DNA from: Candidatus Brevundimonas colombiensis
GTDB lineage: Bacteria; Pseudomonadota; Alphaproteobacteria; Caulobacterales; Caulobacteraceae
Direction of reading: 5' to 3'
DNA length: 64,000 nt
Assembly: GCA_029202665.1 (NCBI GenBank)
Contig: CP119326.1
Coordinates: 1,674,001-1,738,000 of the forward strand
A model generated the notes under the pieces. It did no database searches. It worked only from the letters and a program-made list of their open reading frames with translations, and was not told the origin of the DNA. Made by a program: the position numbers and the translations under genes. This document shows, piece after piece, positions 1-8,214 of the stretch (position 1 is the stretch's first letter; every line of letters starts with the position of its first letter).

Positions 1-1
1 T

Positions 2-247
2 GTTCTCGACACCGGCGCCCTGGGCACGGTCGAAAGCTCCATGGCCAAGGTGTCCGTCAGCGAGGCGCTGATGCGTGTCGCCGACCGCTGCGTGCAGGTC
101 ATGGGGGGAACCGGCGTCTCGGGCGACACCATCGTCGAACAGGTGTTCCGCGAGGTTCGCGCCTTCCGCATCTACGACGGCCCTACCGAGGTCCATAAAT
201 GGAGCCTGGCCAAGACCATCAAACGCAACGCCATTCAGGGGCAGTGA
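2..247 (+). CDS. Acyl-CoA dehydrogenase, C-terminal end (partial)
   Basis: The frame is open from base 2 to a TGA at 245-247, so only about 81 C-terminal residues are present. They look like the last helices of an acyl-CoA dehydrogenase: a VQVMGG stretch, then VFREVRAFRIYDGPTEVHKWS, which is the usual end of the FAD-binding helical domain including the RxxxIYDG(P/T)xE signature. Such enzymes oxidise acyl-CoA thioesters in the cytoplasm using FAD and pass electrons to ETF. The downstream phosphotransferase begins 4 bases after the stop, so they are probably co-transcribed, an arrangement known for the bacterial ACAD10/11-type pair. The substrate cannot be told from this fragment. Confidence 0.85.
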   Translation, partial: VLDTGALGTVESSMAKVSVSEALMRVADRCVQVMGGTGVSGDTIVEQVFREVRAFRIYDGPTEVHKWSLAKTIKRNAIQGQ

Positions 248-251
248 CGTC

Positions 252-1301
252 ATGAGCGTGGGCGGAGCGACGACAGCGGTGCGCGGCAATGCGCGGTTTG
301 ACGAAGAGGCGCTGGCGCGTTGGATGACGGACCACATCCCCGGCTTTTCCGGGCCGCTGCATGTGGCTCAGTTCAGCGGCGGCCAGTCCAATCCGACCTT
401 CCGGCTTTCAACGCCTGACCGATCCTATGTGATGCGTCGCAAGCCTGCTGGGCCCTTGCTGAAGGGCGCCCATGCGATCGATCGCGAAGCGCGCGTCATG
501 CAGGCTCTGGAAGGCGCGGGTTTTCCCGCGCCGCACGTCCATGGCCTGTGTCTGGATGACGACGTCATCGGGACGGCCTTTTATGTGATGGACCTGATCG
601 ACGGGCGCATTTTCTGGGACAGCGCCTTCCCCGAAGCGCCGCGTGAAGCTCGGCCGGCGCACATGGACGCGATGAACGCCGTGCTGGCTCGGCTTCACAA
701 TCTCGATCCCAATGCCATCGGCCTGGGCGACTATGGGCGCCCCGGGCGCTACCTCGCCCGCCAGATTGACCGCTGGTCGCGCCAGTATCAGGACGATGCC
801 TTGGCCGGGCGCACGGCGGATATGGATTTCCTGGTGGAGTGGCTGCCCGCCCATGCGCCGGACAACGAAGAGATGCGCATCGTCCACGGCGATTTCCGCG
901 TGGACAACATCATCTTCCATCCCTCCCGGCCAGAGGTGGCGGCGGTGCTGGATTGGGAGCTTTCGACGCTGGGCCATCCGCTCGTCGACTTCACCTACAA
1001 TGTGATGATGTACCGCGCGCCGGCCGACATCCCCTGGGGCCTGGCTGGATACGACCTTGAAGCGCTGGGTCTGCCCAGCGAGGCGGACTACGTCGCCGCC
1101 TACTGCCGTCGAACCGGGCGAAACGCCATTCCCGATCTGGACGCCTATATCGTGTTCAACCTGTTCCGGCTGGCGGCGATCATTCACGGCATCAAGGGGC
1201 GCATGCTGCGTGGCAACGCCTCGTCGGCCGACGCCGGCGCCATGATCCCGCAGATGGATGTCCTGGCCGCCGCGGCCCGCCGGATCGCCGAGAGGCTGTG
1301 A
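252..1301 (+). CDS. Phosphotransferase family protein (aminoglycoside/choline kinase-like fold)
   Basis: The 349-residue product has the kinase-like fold of the APH/choline kinase superfamily. The catalytic loop HGDFRVDNIIF is near residues 212-222 and the metal-binding VLDWE near 232-236; an N-terminal GGQSNPTF loop corresponds to the nucleotide-binding turn. The ATG at 252 is chosen because homologous residues begin soon after it and it sits 4 bases downstream of the acyl-CoA dehydrogenase stop; the frame is open further upstream but that part overlaps the previous gene. Proteins of this subgroup pair with acyl-CoA dehydrogenases, as in eukaryotic ACAD10/11, where 4-hydroxyacyl-CoAs are phosphorylated before degradation. 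That role is inferred from context; antibiotic resistance is unlikely. Confidence 0.85.
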   Translation: MSVGGATTAVRGNARFDEEALARWMTDHIPGFSGPLHVAQFSGGQSNPTFRLSTPDRSYVMRRKPAGPLLKGAHAIDREARVMQALEGAGFPAPHVHGLCLDDDVIGTAFYVMDLIDGRIFWDSAFPEAPREARPAHMDAMNAVLARLHNLDPNAIGLGDYGRPGRYLARQIDRWSRQYQDDALAGRTADMDFLVEWLPAHAPDNEEMRIVHGDFRVDNIIFHPSRPEVAAVLDWELSTLGHPLVDFTYNVMMYRAPADIPWGLAGYDLEALGLPSEADYVAAYCRRTGRNAIPDLDAYIVFNLFRLAAIIHGIKGRMLRGNASSADAGAMIPQMDVLAAAARRIAERL

Positions 1302-1464
1302 CGGAACGGCGCGGGGACGGCGTGACGAGGCTTCTGTTCGCGTCTCAAAGGCGGTCGTGTGGTTCGATCCGGCGTTCACAGGACGACGCGAGGCGTTCCA
1401 GCCCGCTCAGGTCGATGGCGACAGCGTCGTCCCAAGCCTGTCCACACCCGAAACCCAAAAGAGA

Positions 1465-1494
1465 TTGACAGAAACGTTACGTAATAACATTACG
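1465..1494 (+). promoter_or_regulatory. Putative promoter with embedded operator-like palindrome upstream of the haem/CobN operon
   Basis: A consensus -35 hexamer TTGACA lies at 1465-1470. In the spacer and -10 zone that follow there is a perfect 6-3-6 inverted repeat CGTAAT-AAC-ATTACG at 1480-1494, about 25 bases before the receptor start codon. The overlap of palindrome and promoter suggests repression by a dimeric regulator. The sequence does not match the Fur consensus well, and no B12-box of a cobalamin riboswitch was seen between 1302 and 1516. Confidence 0.5.
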
Positions 1495-1516
1495 CGGCCT
1501 TCTAAAGGGGTCGTTC

Positions 1517-3475
1517 ATGTCATTTATTCGTTCCGCATCCGGTGCAGCCGTCTTCGTCGCCGTCTCGTGGCCGGGCCTGTCGGCCCATGCCGAGATCGAG
1601 GTCGAAGCACCGCAGGCCCTGGCGGACGTCGTGGTGACGGCCACGGCGACGCCCCGGGCGCTTCGGACGGCGCCGGCAAGCGTCACGGTGGTGGATCAGC
1701 AGGCCCTGTCGCGCCGACCTGTTCAGGATCTGACCGATATCCTGCGTGACGTGCCAGGGGTGACAGTGAACGGCGCCGGTCTGACGCGGCGCGGGATCTC
1801 CATTCGCGGCATGCCAAGCGAGCACACGCTGTTTCTGGTCGACGGGCGGCGCGTCAACGGTTCGGCCAGCGCCATCGCCCACGCGGATTTCGAGCTGAAC
1901 TGGGTCCCGGTCGAGGCGATGGACCGGGTGGAGATCGTGCGCGGCCCGATGTCGTCCCTCTATGGCTCAGAAGCCCTGGGCGGGGTGGTGAACGTCATCA
2001 CCCGCAGCGCGACCGACACCTGGCGCGGCAGTCTGCGGGCCATGGGCGGCCTGCGCGAGGATGGGCGCGGCGGCGAGACCTATCAGCTCGGCGCCTATGC
2101 GGGCGGGCCGCTGATCCGCGACCGTCTGGGTCTGAGCCTTTATGCGGAATCAAAGGCGCGGGGCGATACGCCCCAGGCCGCCGACGCCCGCCTGTCGGAC
2201 CTGGAGGGCCGCGAATCCCTGTCCGGATCGGCGACCTTGAGCTGGACGCCCGATGCGGCCCAGCGCATCGACTTCACCGTTCTGGCCGGGCGCGACGATC
2301 GCAAGCGCGACACCGTCACGACAGGCGGCAGGCCGGTCTATTACCGCTATGCCGACGCGGTGGAACGGCGGCAGTACGCCCTGTCGCACACCGGACGATG
2401 GGGGTGGGGCGAGACCGCGGTTCGCGCCTATCGCTCGACCCTGGACCGGACCAACACCGTCACCAACGGCCAGACGGCGTCGCGCCCGGTCGACATGCAG
2501 GAAGACATCGTCGACGGACGCGCCACCCTGGACGCCATCGCCGGCCATCGTTTCAGCCTTGGGGGCGAATGGCGGCGCGAAGACCTTGAAGATGCAGCGG
2601 CGGCCGTGTCGGGCAGGCTGACGAGCGAGCGCTATGCGATCTTCGCTCAGGACGAATGGGCTTTGACGCCCGTGCTGTCCTTGACCGGCGGCGCCCGCTT
2701 CGACCATCACGACCAGTATGGGTGGCAGACCAGCCCACGCCTCTACGCCGTCTGGACGCCGGTCGCGGGTCTGACCCTGAAGGGCGGGGGCGGCCGGGGC
2801 TTCAAGTCGCCCAGCCTGAAACAGCTGTCGTCCGAGTTCGTGACCGTGGCCGCCGGGGGGCGTTTCACCATCTATGGCAACCCCGACCTGAAGCCTGAGG
2901 TGGGCACATCCTATGAGGCGTCGGCGGACTATCGGCGCGATGGTTGGGCGGTGCATCTGGGCGGCTTCGTCAACGACATCGAGAACCTGATCGAGACGCG
3001 CTGCACGGCCTTCTGCGGCGTGCGTGGGCGTGAGGTGCGGCTGTATCAGAACATCAACGAGGCCCGGATCACCGGTCTGGAGCTGGGCGGCGAGACGCGG
3101 CTCCCTGCCGGGTTCAGCCTGCGCGGCGACTACACCTATCTGGACAGCGAGAACCGGACGACGAAACAGGTCCTGTCGGAACGCCCGCGCCACAGTGGCC
3201 ATGCGACCCTGCGCTGGGAGCCTGACGATCGTCGCTTCGTACAGGTGCGCGGCGAATATGTGGGTGAGCAGCAAATGCTGTCGAACTCCGTCCAGTACGG
3301 CGTGCCGGACTACACCCTTGTGTCGCTGGAAGGCGGGCTGCGGCTGGAGGAGAATCTGTGGGTCCGGGCGGGGGTGCAGAACCTGGGCGACGTGCGGCTG
3401 GCCGATGAATCGTCCTATTTCTCATTCGCCGAGCCGGGCCGCTTCTACTACCTCAGCTTCACGGCGGGTTTCTAA
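1517..3475 (+). CDS. TonB-dependent outer-membrane receptor (HmuR-like)
   Basis: This 652-residue receptor has a signal peptide ending near residue 25 (LSAHA), a TonB-box-like segment DVVVTATA, a plug domain to about residue 155 with the VEIVRGPMSSLYGSEALGG signature, and a 22-strand barrel ending in an aromatic residue (AGF). A GFKSPSL segment and YGNPDLKPE near residue 455 resemble the FRAP and NPNL boxes of haem receptors, though many receptors share variants of them. It imports a ligand across the outer membrane using TonB energy. The gene directly precedes the CobN-like, ExbB-like and DUF2149 genes, the same order as hmuR-S-U-V without hmuY and hmuT. Haem or another metallo-tetrapyrrole is therefore the inferred ligand; cobalamin is the main alternative. 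Confidence 0.88.
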   Translation: MSFIRSASGAAVFVAVSWPGLSAHAEIEVEAPQALADVVVTATATPRALRTAPASVTVVDQQALSRRPVQDLTDILRDVPGVTVNGAGLTRRGISIRGMPSEHTLFLVDGRRVNGSASAIAHADFELNWVPVEAMDRVEIVRGPMSSLYGSEALGGVVNVITRSATDTWRGSLRAMGGLREDGRGGETYQLGAYAGGPLIRDRLGLSLYAESKARGDTPQAADARLSDLEGRESLSGSATLSWTPDAAQRIDFTVLAGRDDRKRDTVTTGGRPVYYRYADAVERRQYALSHTGRWGWGETAVRAYRSTLDRTNTVTNGQTASRPVDMQEDIVDGRATLDAIAGHRFSLGGEWRREDLEDAAAAVSGRLTSERYAIFAQDEWALTPVLSLTGGARFDHHDQYGWQTSPRLYAVWTPVAGLTLKGGGGRGFKSPSLKQLSSEFVTVAAGGRFTIYGNPDLKPEVGTSYEASADYRRDGWAVHLGGFVNDIENLIETRCTAFCGVRGREVRLYQNINEARITGLELGGETRLPAGFSLRGDYTYLDSENRTTKQVLSERPRHSGHATLRWEPDDRRFVQVRGEYVGEQQMLSNSVQYGVPDYTLVSLEGGLRLEENLWVRAGVQNLGDVRLADESSYFSFAEPGRFYYLSFTAGF

Positions 3476-3479
3476 GCTG

Positions 3480-6400
3480 TTGAAGCGGCTTGTTCACGCG
3501 CTGTTGCTCGCGGTCCTGGGCGTCATGGCCGTCGGGGGCGCGGCGATCGCCCAGTCGGCGCCGACCGTGAAGGTTCAGGTGATCGGCAGCGACTTCGTCC
3601 TGCCCGCCAAATATGAGCGGTTGGCCGCCTTCGCGGGGTCAGAGGGCGTGACGGTGCGCGGATCGTCCGTGTCTGCGCCGCCCCCGTCCGCGATCTGGGG
3701 CGATGCGGACCTGATCATTCTGGACACGCCGCGTCCGGCCGATGCGGAGGCGGTGGAGGCGCGCATCGGCGAGGCGTTGCGCGCGCAGGACCGGCCCTGG
3801 GTGCGGATCGGCGGCGGCCCGCCCGCGTTTGGCGGTCTGTCGCCAGAGGTCGCGCGCCGGATCGCGGCCTATTACGCCGCCGGCGGGAGGCGGAACTTCA
3901 CCGCCCTGTTCGCCTATCTGAAACAATGGAAGACGGGCGGCGACCTGTCGGCCGTGCCGCCGCCCGCCCCGCTGGGCGCGGTCGGCTATTATCATCCGGC
4001 CGCGCCGACCTATGCGCCCGATGCTTTCACCGCCTGGCGGACAACCCGGCCCGACCGGCCCCGCGCCGCCATACTGATCAGCAGTTCGACGATAGCGGAC
4101 GATGATACGGGCGTGGTCGACGCCCTGATCGCCGCTTTGGACGCGCATGGCGTCGACGGCGTGGCCGTGTGGTTCGACCAGCGTCTGCCCCGTGGCCTGA
4201 TCGAGGCGGTGCGGCCTTTGAATCCGGATCTGTTGATCAACACCCAGCATATCGTCGCCGGGGGCGTAATCCGCGATCAACTGGTCGAACTGGACGTGCC
4301 CGCCGTCATGACCTTTTCCTATCGCGAAGGGGACGCCGCCGCCTGGCGTGCGGCTTCGGCGGGCCTGAACAGCCGTTCGGCCGCCGCCCTTATGGCCCCC
4401 GCCGAGACCTGGGGGATGAGCGATCCGATGATCGTCTCCGCCGTCGATCGGGGCGCGCTTGTTCCCATCCCCGAACAGATCGAGGCCGTCGCCGCCCGCG
4501 CTGCGCGTCAGGTCGCCCTGCGCCGCACGCCCAACGCCGAAAAACGGCTGGCCCTGATGTTCTGGAACCATCCGGGCGGGGAAGCGAACATTTCGGCCTC
4601 GAACCTCAATGTCCCGCGCAGTCTGGAGGCCATGAGCACGGATCTGAACGCCGCCGGCTATGCTGTTCCGCCCCTTGCGGAGGCCCGTTGGATCGAGGCG
4701 GCCCGCGCCATGCTGGGCGCCTTCTATCGACATGAGACGCTGGACGACCTGTCGGCTCAGGGCTTGGTGGCGACCCTGCCGGTGGCCCGATACCGCGCCT
4801 GGCTGGACGCCTTGCCGGCGGCCAGCCGCGACCCGATCCTGGCGCGCTGGGGCGATCCGGCGCGGCATTGGGCGGTGCGGACGGTGAATGGCGAGCCGGT
4901 CTTCCTGATCCCCGCCTTCCAGGACGGCGCCCTGACCGTCATGCCGCAGCCGCCGCGGGCCGCGCGGGTGGGAGAGGCTTATCATGACACCGCCGTGCCG
5001 CCGGACCACCTCTATCTTGCGGCCTATCTGTGGGTGCGCGAGGTCAGCGGGGCGGACGCCCTGATCCATCTGGGAACCCATGGCACGCAGGAGTTCCTGC
5101 CCGGCAAGGATCGCGGGCTTTCGGTCGCCGACGACGCCTTTCTGGCGCTGGGCGACCTGCCGGTCATCTATCCCTATATTCAGGACAATGTCGGCGAGGC
5201 CACCCAGGCCAAGCGCCGGGGTCGCGCCGTGACCGTCAGCCACCAGACCCCGCCGTTCGCGCCCGCCGGGCTGAATGACGAGCTGAAGACCCTGCACGAC
5301 CTGATCCATCAATATCTTCTGGTGGACGAAGGGGCGGTGCGCGACGCGGTGGGCGACCAGATTCTGAGCCTTGCGGCCCAGCGACACATTGATGCGGACA
5401 TGGGCTGGACCCCGGCCAGGGCGCGCGCGGACCTGCCGGTCTTCCTGGGCGAGCTTCACGACTATCTGCATCAGGTGGGCGGGGCGCCGACGCCAATGGG
5501 ATTGCACACCTTCGGCCGTCCGGCCTCGCCGGACCATCGTCTGACGACGGTGCTGCAGCAGTTGGGCCGCCCCTTCTTCGACGCCCTGGGCGAGGACGAC
5601 ACCGAGACAATGGCCAGGGACGAGGCGGGCCTGCGGTCCAGCCGCGCCTTCACCATCCTGAAATCCTATCTGCGGGACGGCCTGCCGATCGAGACGGCCG
5701 AAGCCCCAATGCGTGAGCCGCTGACGCGCGCGAGATTGCTGGATCAGCGTCTGGCCGAGACCGGCGAGACCGAGGGGCTGCTTCAGGCCCTGGCGGGCCG
5801 GTTCGTTCGGCCAGGCGAAGGCGGCGATCCCATCCGCAATCCCGACGCCGTCGGTGGGCGCAACCTCTACGCCTTCGAGCCGGACAAGATGCCCGCCCCC
5901 GCCGCCTATGCCGCCGCAGCCGGCGCCCTGAAGACCCTGGCGGACGCCTATGCCGACGACCATCAGGGGCGGCCTTTGACCAAGCTGGCGATCACCCTGT
6001 GGTCATCCGAAACCATCCGCACCCTTGGCCTGCCCGAGGGCGAGATCCTGCAGGCTCTGGGCCTGCGTCCCCGCTGGGACGACGGCGGGCGGGTGGTCGC
6101 CCTGGACATCATCCCGGCGGCGGAGCTGGGCCGGCCGCGCATCGACGTCGTCGTTCACGCGACCGGGGTCTATCGCGATCAGTTCGACGGCTTCCTGCGC
6201 CTTCTGGCCGATGCGGTGGATCGCATCGTCGCCCTGGACGAGCCGAACGATCCGGTCGCCGAAAACAGTCGGATCGCCGCCCGGCGCCTGATGGCCGAAG
6301 GAGTCGAGGCCGAGACGGCGACGACGCTGGGGCGGGCGCGCATCTTCAGCAATGCGCCCGGCGATTACGGCAGCGGCCTGCCCGACGCCGTGCGGGATAC

Positions 6401-7331
6401 GGCGGGCTGGGACGATCCGGCCGCCCTGGCGGACCCGTTCCTGGATCGGTTGGGCTATGTCTATGGCGCGGGCCGTTGGGGCGCCAAGGTTCAGGGCGCC
6501 GACGTCTTCGCCGCCCAACTGGCCGGGGTGCAGGCCGCCGCCCTGTCGCGCTCCAGCAATCTGCACGGCGTCCTGTCGACCGACCATCCGTTCGAATATC
6601 TGGGCGGCCTGTCGCTGGCCATCCGTCGCGCGGGCGGGACGGCGCCGTCGCTCTACATCACCGACGCGCGCGCGGGCGCGCCCACGACGGTCGCGGCGCG
6701 CGATTTTCTGGCCGCCGAAATGCGCAGCCGCTACCTGAACCGCAGCTGGATCAAGGCCATGCAGGCCGAAGGCTATGCCGGAACCCTGGCGGTGGTCGAT
6801 CTTGCCGACAATCTGTTCGGCTGGCAGGCGACGGCGCCCGGCATGGTTCGGCCGGATCAATGGCAGGCCCTGCATGACGTCTATGTCCGCGATGAACGCG
6901 GCCTGGGCGTGCGGGACTGGTTCGCGGCGAACAATCCCTCGGCCGAGCGGCAGGTTCTGAATCGCCTGAAGGACGCGATCGGCAAGGGGTTCTGGACGCC
7001 GGACGACCAGACCCGCCGTGAATTGGACGCGCGTCTGGCCCAGATCGGCGCCCCCGCGCCCCGCGCAGCAGCCGCCGGCTTCGGTCGCGGCGGGCTGACA
7101 GCGCAGGCGGCGGCGACTGCGCCTGACACGGGCTCGGCCCCCACGACGGCGCAAGCGGCGCCGCCGGCGGCCCCCAACAGGATTCGCGGCCAGGTTCTGG
7201 AAAGGATCACCCCCCCCGCGCCCCCCGCTTCGCCTGCGCCCTGGGGTGGTCTGATCCTTGTTCTCGTCTTTCTCGCCGGCGGCGCCAGCCGTCTCTTCTT
7301 CCGTCGAAAGTTCGCCCATGCCTCAACTTGA
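3480..7331 (+). CDS. Exported, membrane-anchored CobN-like chelatase (HmuS-like)
   Basis: The product of about 1283 residues is homologous over its length to the CobN/BchH large chelatase subunit. Recognisable pieces include HLGTHGTQEFLPGKD near residue 528, IYPYIQDNVGEATQAKRR just after it, and SSNLHGVLSTDHPFEYLGG near 1020. A TTG at 3480 is chosen as start because it is followed at once by a good signal peptide (MKRLVHALLLAVLGVMAV, cleavage near AIAQS) and lies 4 bases after the receptor stop; the frame upstream only overlaps the receptor. After an Ala/Pro-rich linker the protein ends in one membrane helix (about 1255-1275) and a short basic tail. So the chelatase domain should be periplasmic, out of reach of the ATP-dependent CobS/CobT or ChlI/ChlD subunits. 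HmuS of Bacteroidota is described as a haem dechelatase; that activity is inferred here. Confidence 0.85.
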   Translation: MKRLVHALLLAVLGVMAVGGAAIAQSAPTVKVQVIGSDFVLPAKYERLAAFAGSEGVTVRGSSVSAPPPSAIWGDADLIILDTPRPADAEAVEARIGEALRAQDRPWVRIGGGPPAFGGLSPEVARRIAAYYAAGGRRNFTALFAYLKQWKTGGDLSAVPPPAPLGAVGYYHPAAPTYAPDAFTAWRTTRPDRPRAAILISSSTIADDDTGVVDALIAALDAHGVDGVAVWFDQRLPRGLIEAVRPLNPDLLINTQHIVAGGVIRDQLVELDVPAVMTFSYREGDAAAWRAASAGLNSRSAAALMAPAETWGMSDPMIVSAVDRGALVPIPEQIEAVAARAARQVALRRTPNAEKRLALMFWNHPGGEANISASNLNVPRSLEAMSTDLNAAGYAVPPLAEARWIEAARAMLGAFYRHETLDDLSAQGLVATLPVARYRAWLDALPAASRDPILARWGDPARHWAVRTVNGEPVFLIPAFQDGALTVMPQPPRAARVGEAYHDTAVPPDHLYLAAYLWVREVSGADALIHLGTHGTQEFLPGKDRGLSVADDAFLALGDLPVIYPYIQDNVGEATQAKRRGRAVTVSHQTPPFAPAGLNDELKTLHDLIHQYLLVDEGAVRDAVGDQILSLAAQRHIDADMGWTPARARADLPVFLGELHDYLHQVGGAPTPMGLHTFGRPASPDHRLTTVLQQLGRPFFDALGEDDTETMARDEAGLRSSRAFTILKSYLRDGLPIETAEAPMREPLTRARLLDQRLAETGETEGLLQALAGRFVRPGEGGDPIRNPDAVGGRNLYAFEPDKMPAPAAYAAAAGALKTLADAYADDHQGRPLTKLAITLWSSETIRTLGLPEGEILQALGLRPRWDDGGRVVALDIIPAAELGRPRIDVVVHATGVYRDQFDGFLRLLADAVDRIVALDEPNDPVAENSRIAARRLMAEGVEAETATTLGRARIFSNAPGDYGSGLPDAVRDTAGWDDPAALADPFLDRLGYVYGAGRWGAKVQGADVFAAQLAGVQAAALSRSSNLHGVLSTDHPFEYLGGLSLAIRRAGGTAPSLYITDARAGAPTTVAARDFLAAEMRSRYLNRSWIKAMQAEGYAGTLAVVDLADNLFGWQATAPGMVRPDQWQALHDVYVRDERGLGVRDWFAANNPSAERQVLNRLKDAIGKGFWTPDDQTRRELDARLAQIGAPAPRAAAAGFGRGGLTAQAAATAPDTGSAPTTAQAAPPAAPNRIRGQVLERITPPAPPASPAPWGGLILVLVFLAGGASRLFFRRKFAHAST

Positions 7332-7794
7332 AGCCGGTCTCTATCAGGTCTCCAGCCTGTTCCTCATCCCGGCCCTGGTCCTGATCCTGGCCGCCCTGCT
7401 GTACGCCGTCTTCGCCCTGGGGGCCTTTGTCGTCGAGGCCGTGCAACGCCGACGTCCCGGCTGGCGCTCGTCGCTGTCGCGTCGTCAGGCCCGGACGGAC
7501 GCCGCCAGTGACGACCTGGAACTGATGATCCTGAAAGACCTGGAGGGTCTGCGCATCGTGTCGCGCAGCGCGCCGATGCTGGGCCTGGTCGCCACCATGA
7601 TCCCGATGGGACCGGCCCTGTTGTCCCTGGGGCGTGGCGACGCATCGGGTGTCGGGCAGAACATGGTGGTGGCCTTCTCGGGCGTCACCCTGGCGCTGAT
7701 CGCGGCCAGCATCGCCCATTATGTCCTTACGGTGCGTCGCCGTTGGCTGCTGCAGGACCTGCGGGCCATCGAGCGCGCGCGGGAGAGCCGTTGA
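7318..7794 (+). CDS. MotA/TolQ/ExbB-type proton channel protein (HmuU-like)
   Basis: This 158-residue protein has three predicted membrane helices, at about 14-36, 78-100 and 112-135. The segment SAPMLGLVATMIPMGPAL and the helix FSGVTLALIAASIAHYVL correspond to the two conserved helices of ExbB/TolQ that line the proton path. The ATG at 7318 overlaps the last 14 bases of the cobN-like gene; the frame is open further upstream but lacks support there. ExbB-type pentamers use proton-motive force to drive a partner protein. With the next gene it probably makes a private motor for the CobN-like protein or receptor, rather than the general TonB motor. Confidence 0.82.
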   Translation: MPQLEAGLYQVSSLFLIPALVLILAALLYAVFALGAFVVEAVQRRRPGWRSSLSRRQARTDAASDDLELMILKDLEGLRIVSRSAPMLGLVATMIPMGPALLSLGRGDASGVGQNMVVAFSGVTLALIAASIAHYVLTVRRRWLLQDLRAIERARESR

Positions 7795-8096
7795 TGCGTT
7801 TCCTGGACGAGGACGACGATGATCCCATCAGTTCGGTCGTCAATCTGGTGGACCTGTTCGTGGTCATCATCGCCATACTGCTGGTCGTGCTGGTCCAGAA
7901 CCCGCTGAACCCCTTCAACGCCCGCAATCTGGTGGTGATCGAGAATCCGGGCGAGGCCAATATGCGGATCACGGTCAAGGAAGGCGAAGACCTGACCCGC
8001 TACGAATCCCAGGGTCAGATCGGCGAGGGCCAGGGCGAAAAGGCCGGGTCCGCCTATCGCCTGCCGAACGGCAACCTGATCTATGTGCCGGAATAG
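7794..8096 (+). CDS. DUF2149 protein, ExbD-like motor subunit (HmuV-like)
   Basis: A 100-residue protein with an acidic cytoplasmic N-terminus (LDEDDDD), one membrane helix at about 18-38, and a periplasmic part of some 60 residues. The helix opens with NLVDLFVV; Asp20 is placed like the essential membrane Asp of ExbD/TolR (Asp25 of E. coli ExbD), which suggests, but does not prove, a proton-carrying role. The ATG at 7794 overlaps the TGA of the ExbB-like gene (TGATG), so the two are translationally coupled. DUF2149 has no confirmed biochemical role that I know of; it occurs beside CobN-like and ExbB-like genes in hmu operons. Confidence 0.78.
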   Translation: MRFLDEDDDDPISSVVNLVDLFVVIIAILLVVLVQNPLNPFNARNLVVIENPGEANMRITVKEGEDLTRYESQGQIGEGQGEKAGSAYRLPNGNLIYVPE

Positions 8097-8176
8097 AGGG
8101 TTTGTGAACAAGGACCTGTAGAAACCGGCAGTCCGTACGAGACGATCCGGCGACTATGGGCGCGCGTGTCGGGCGA

Positions 8177-8202
8177 CGCGTTCGGTCGTGGGACCGAACG
8201 CG
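8177..8202. terminator. Hairpin between convergent operons
   Basis: An 11-bp perfect stem (8177-8187 with 8192-8202) with a four-base loop sits between the converging DUF2149 and PepSY gene ends. Neither side has a clear T-run, so it may act as a bidirectional stem terminator or as an RNA 3'-end stabiliser. Confidence 0.55.
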
Positions 8203-8214
8203 CCAAAATCACCG

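Noticed and set aside
408..1379. Long opposite-strand frames under the phosphotransferase, receptor and chelatase genes
   Set aside because: In GC-rich DNA, frames opposite real genes stay open by chance; their products are rich in Arg, Gly and His without any domain pattern.
1302..1516. Cobalamin riboswitch before the receptor/CobN operon
   Set aside because: No B12-box (GCCACTG-like) or long structured leader is visible; the region has a promoter palindrome instead.
3480..7331. Aerobic cobaltochelatase CobN for cobalamin synthesis
   Set aside because: It has a signal peptide and a membrane anchor and lacks cobS/cobT and other cob genes around it; the order fits hmu operons better.
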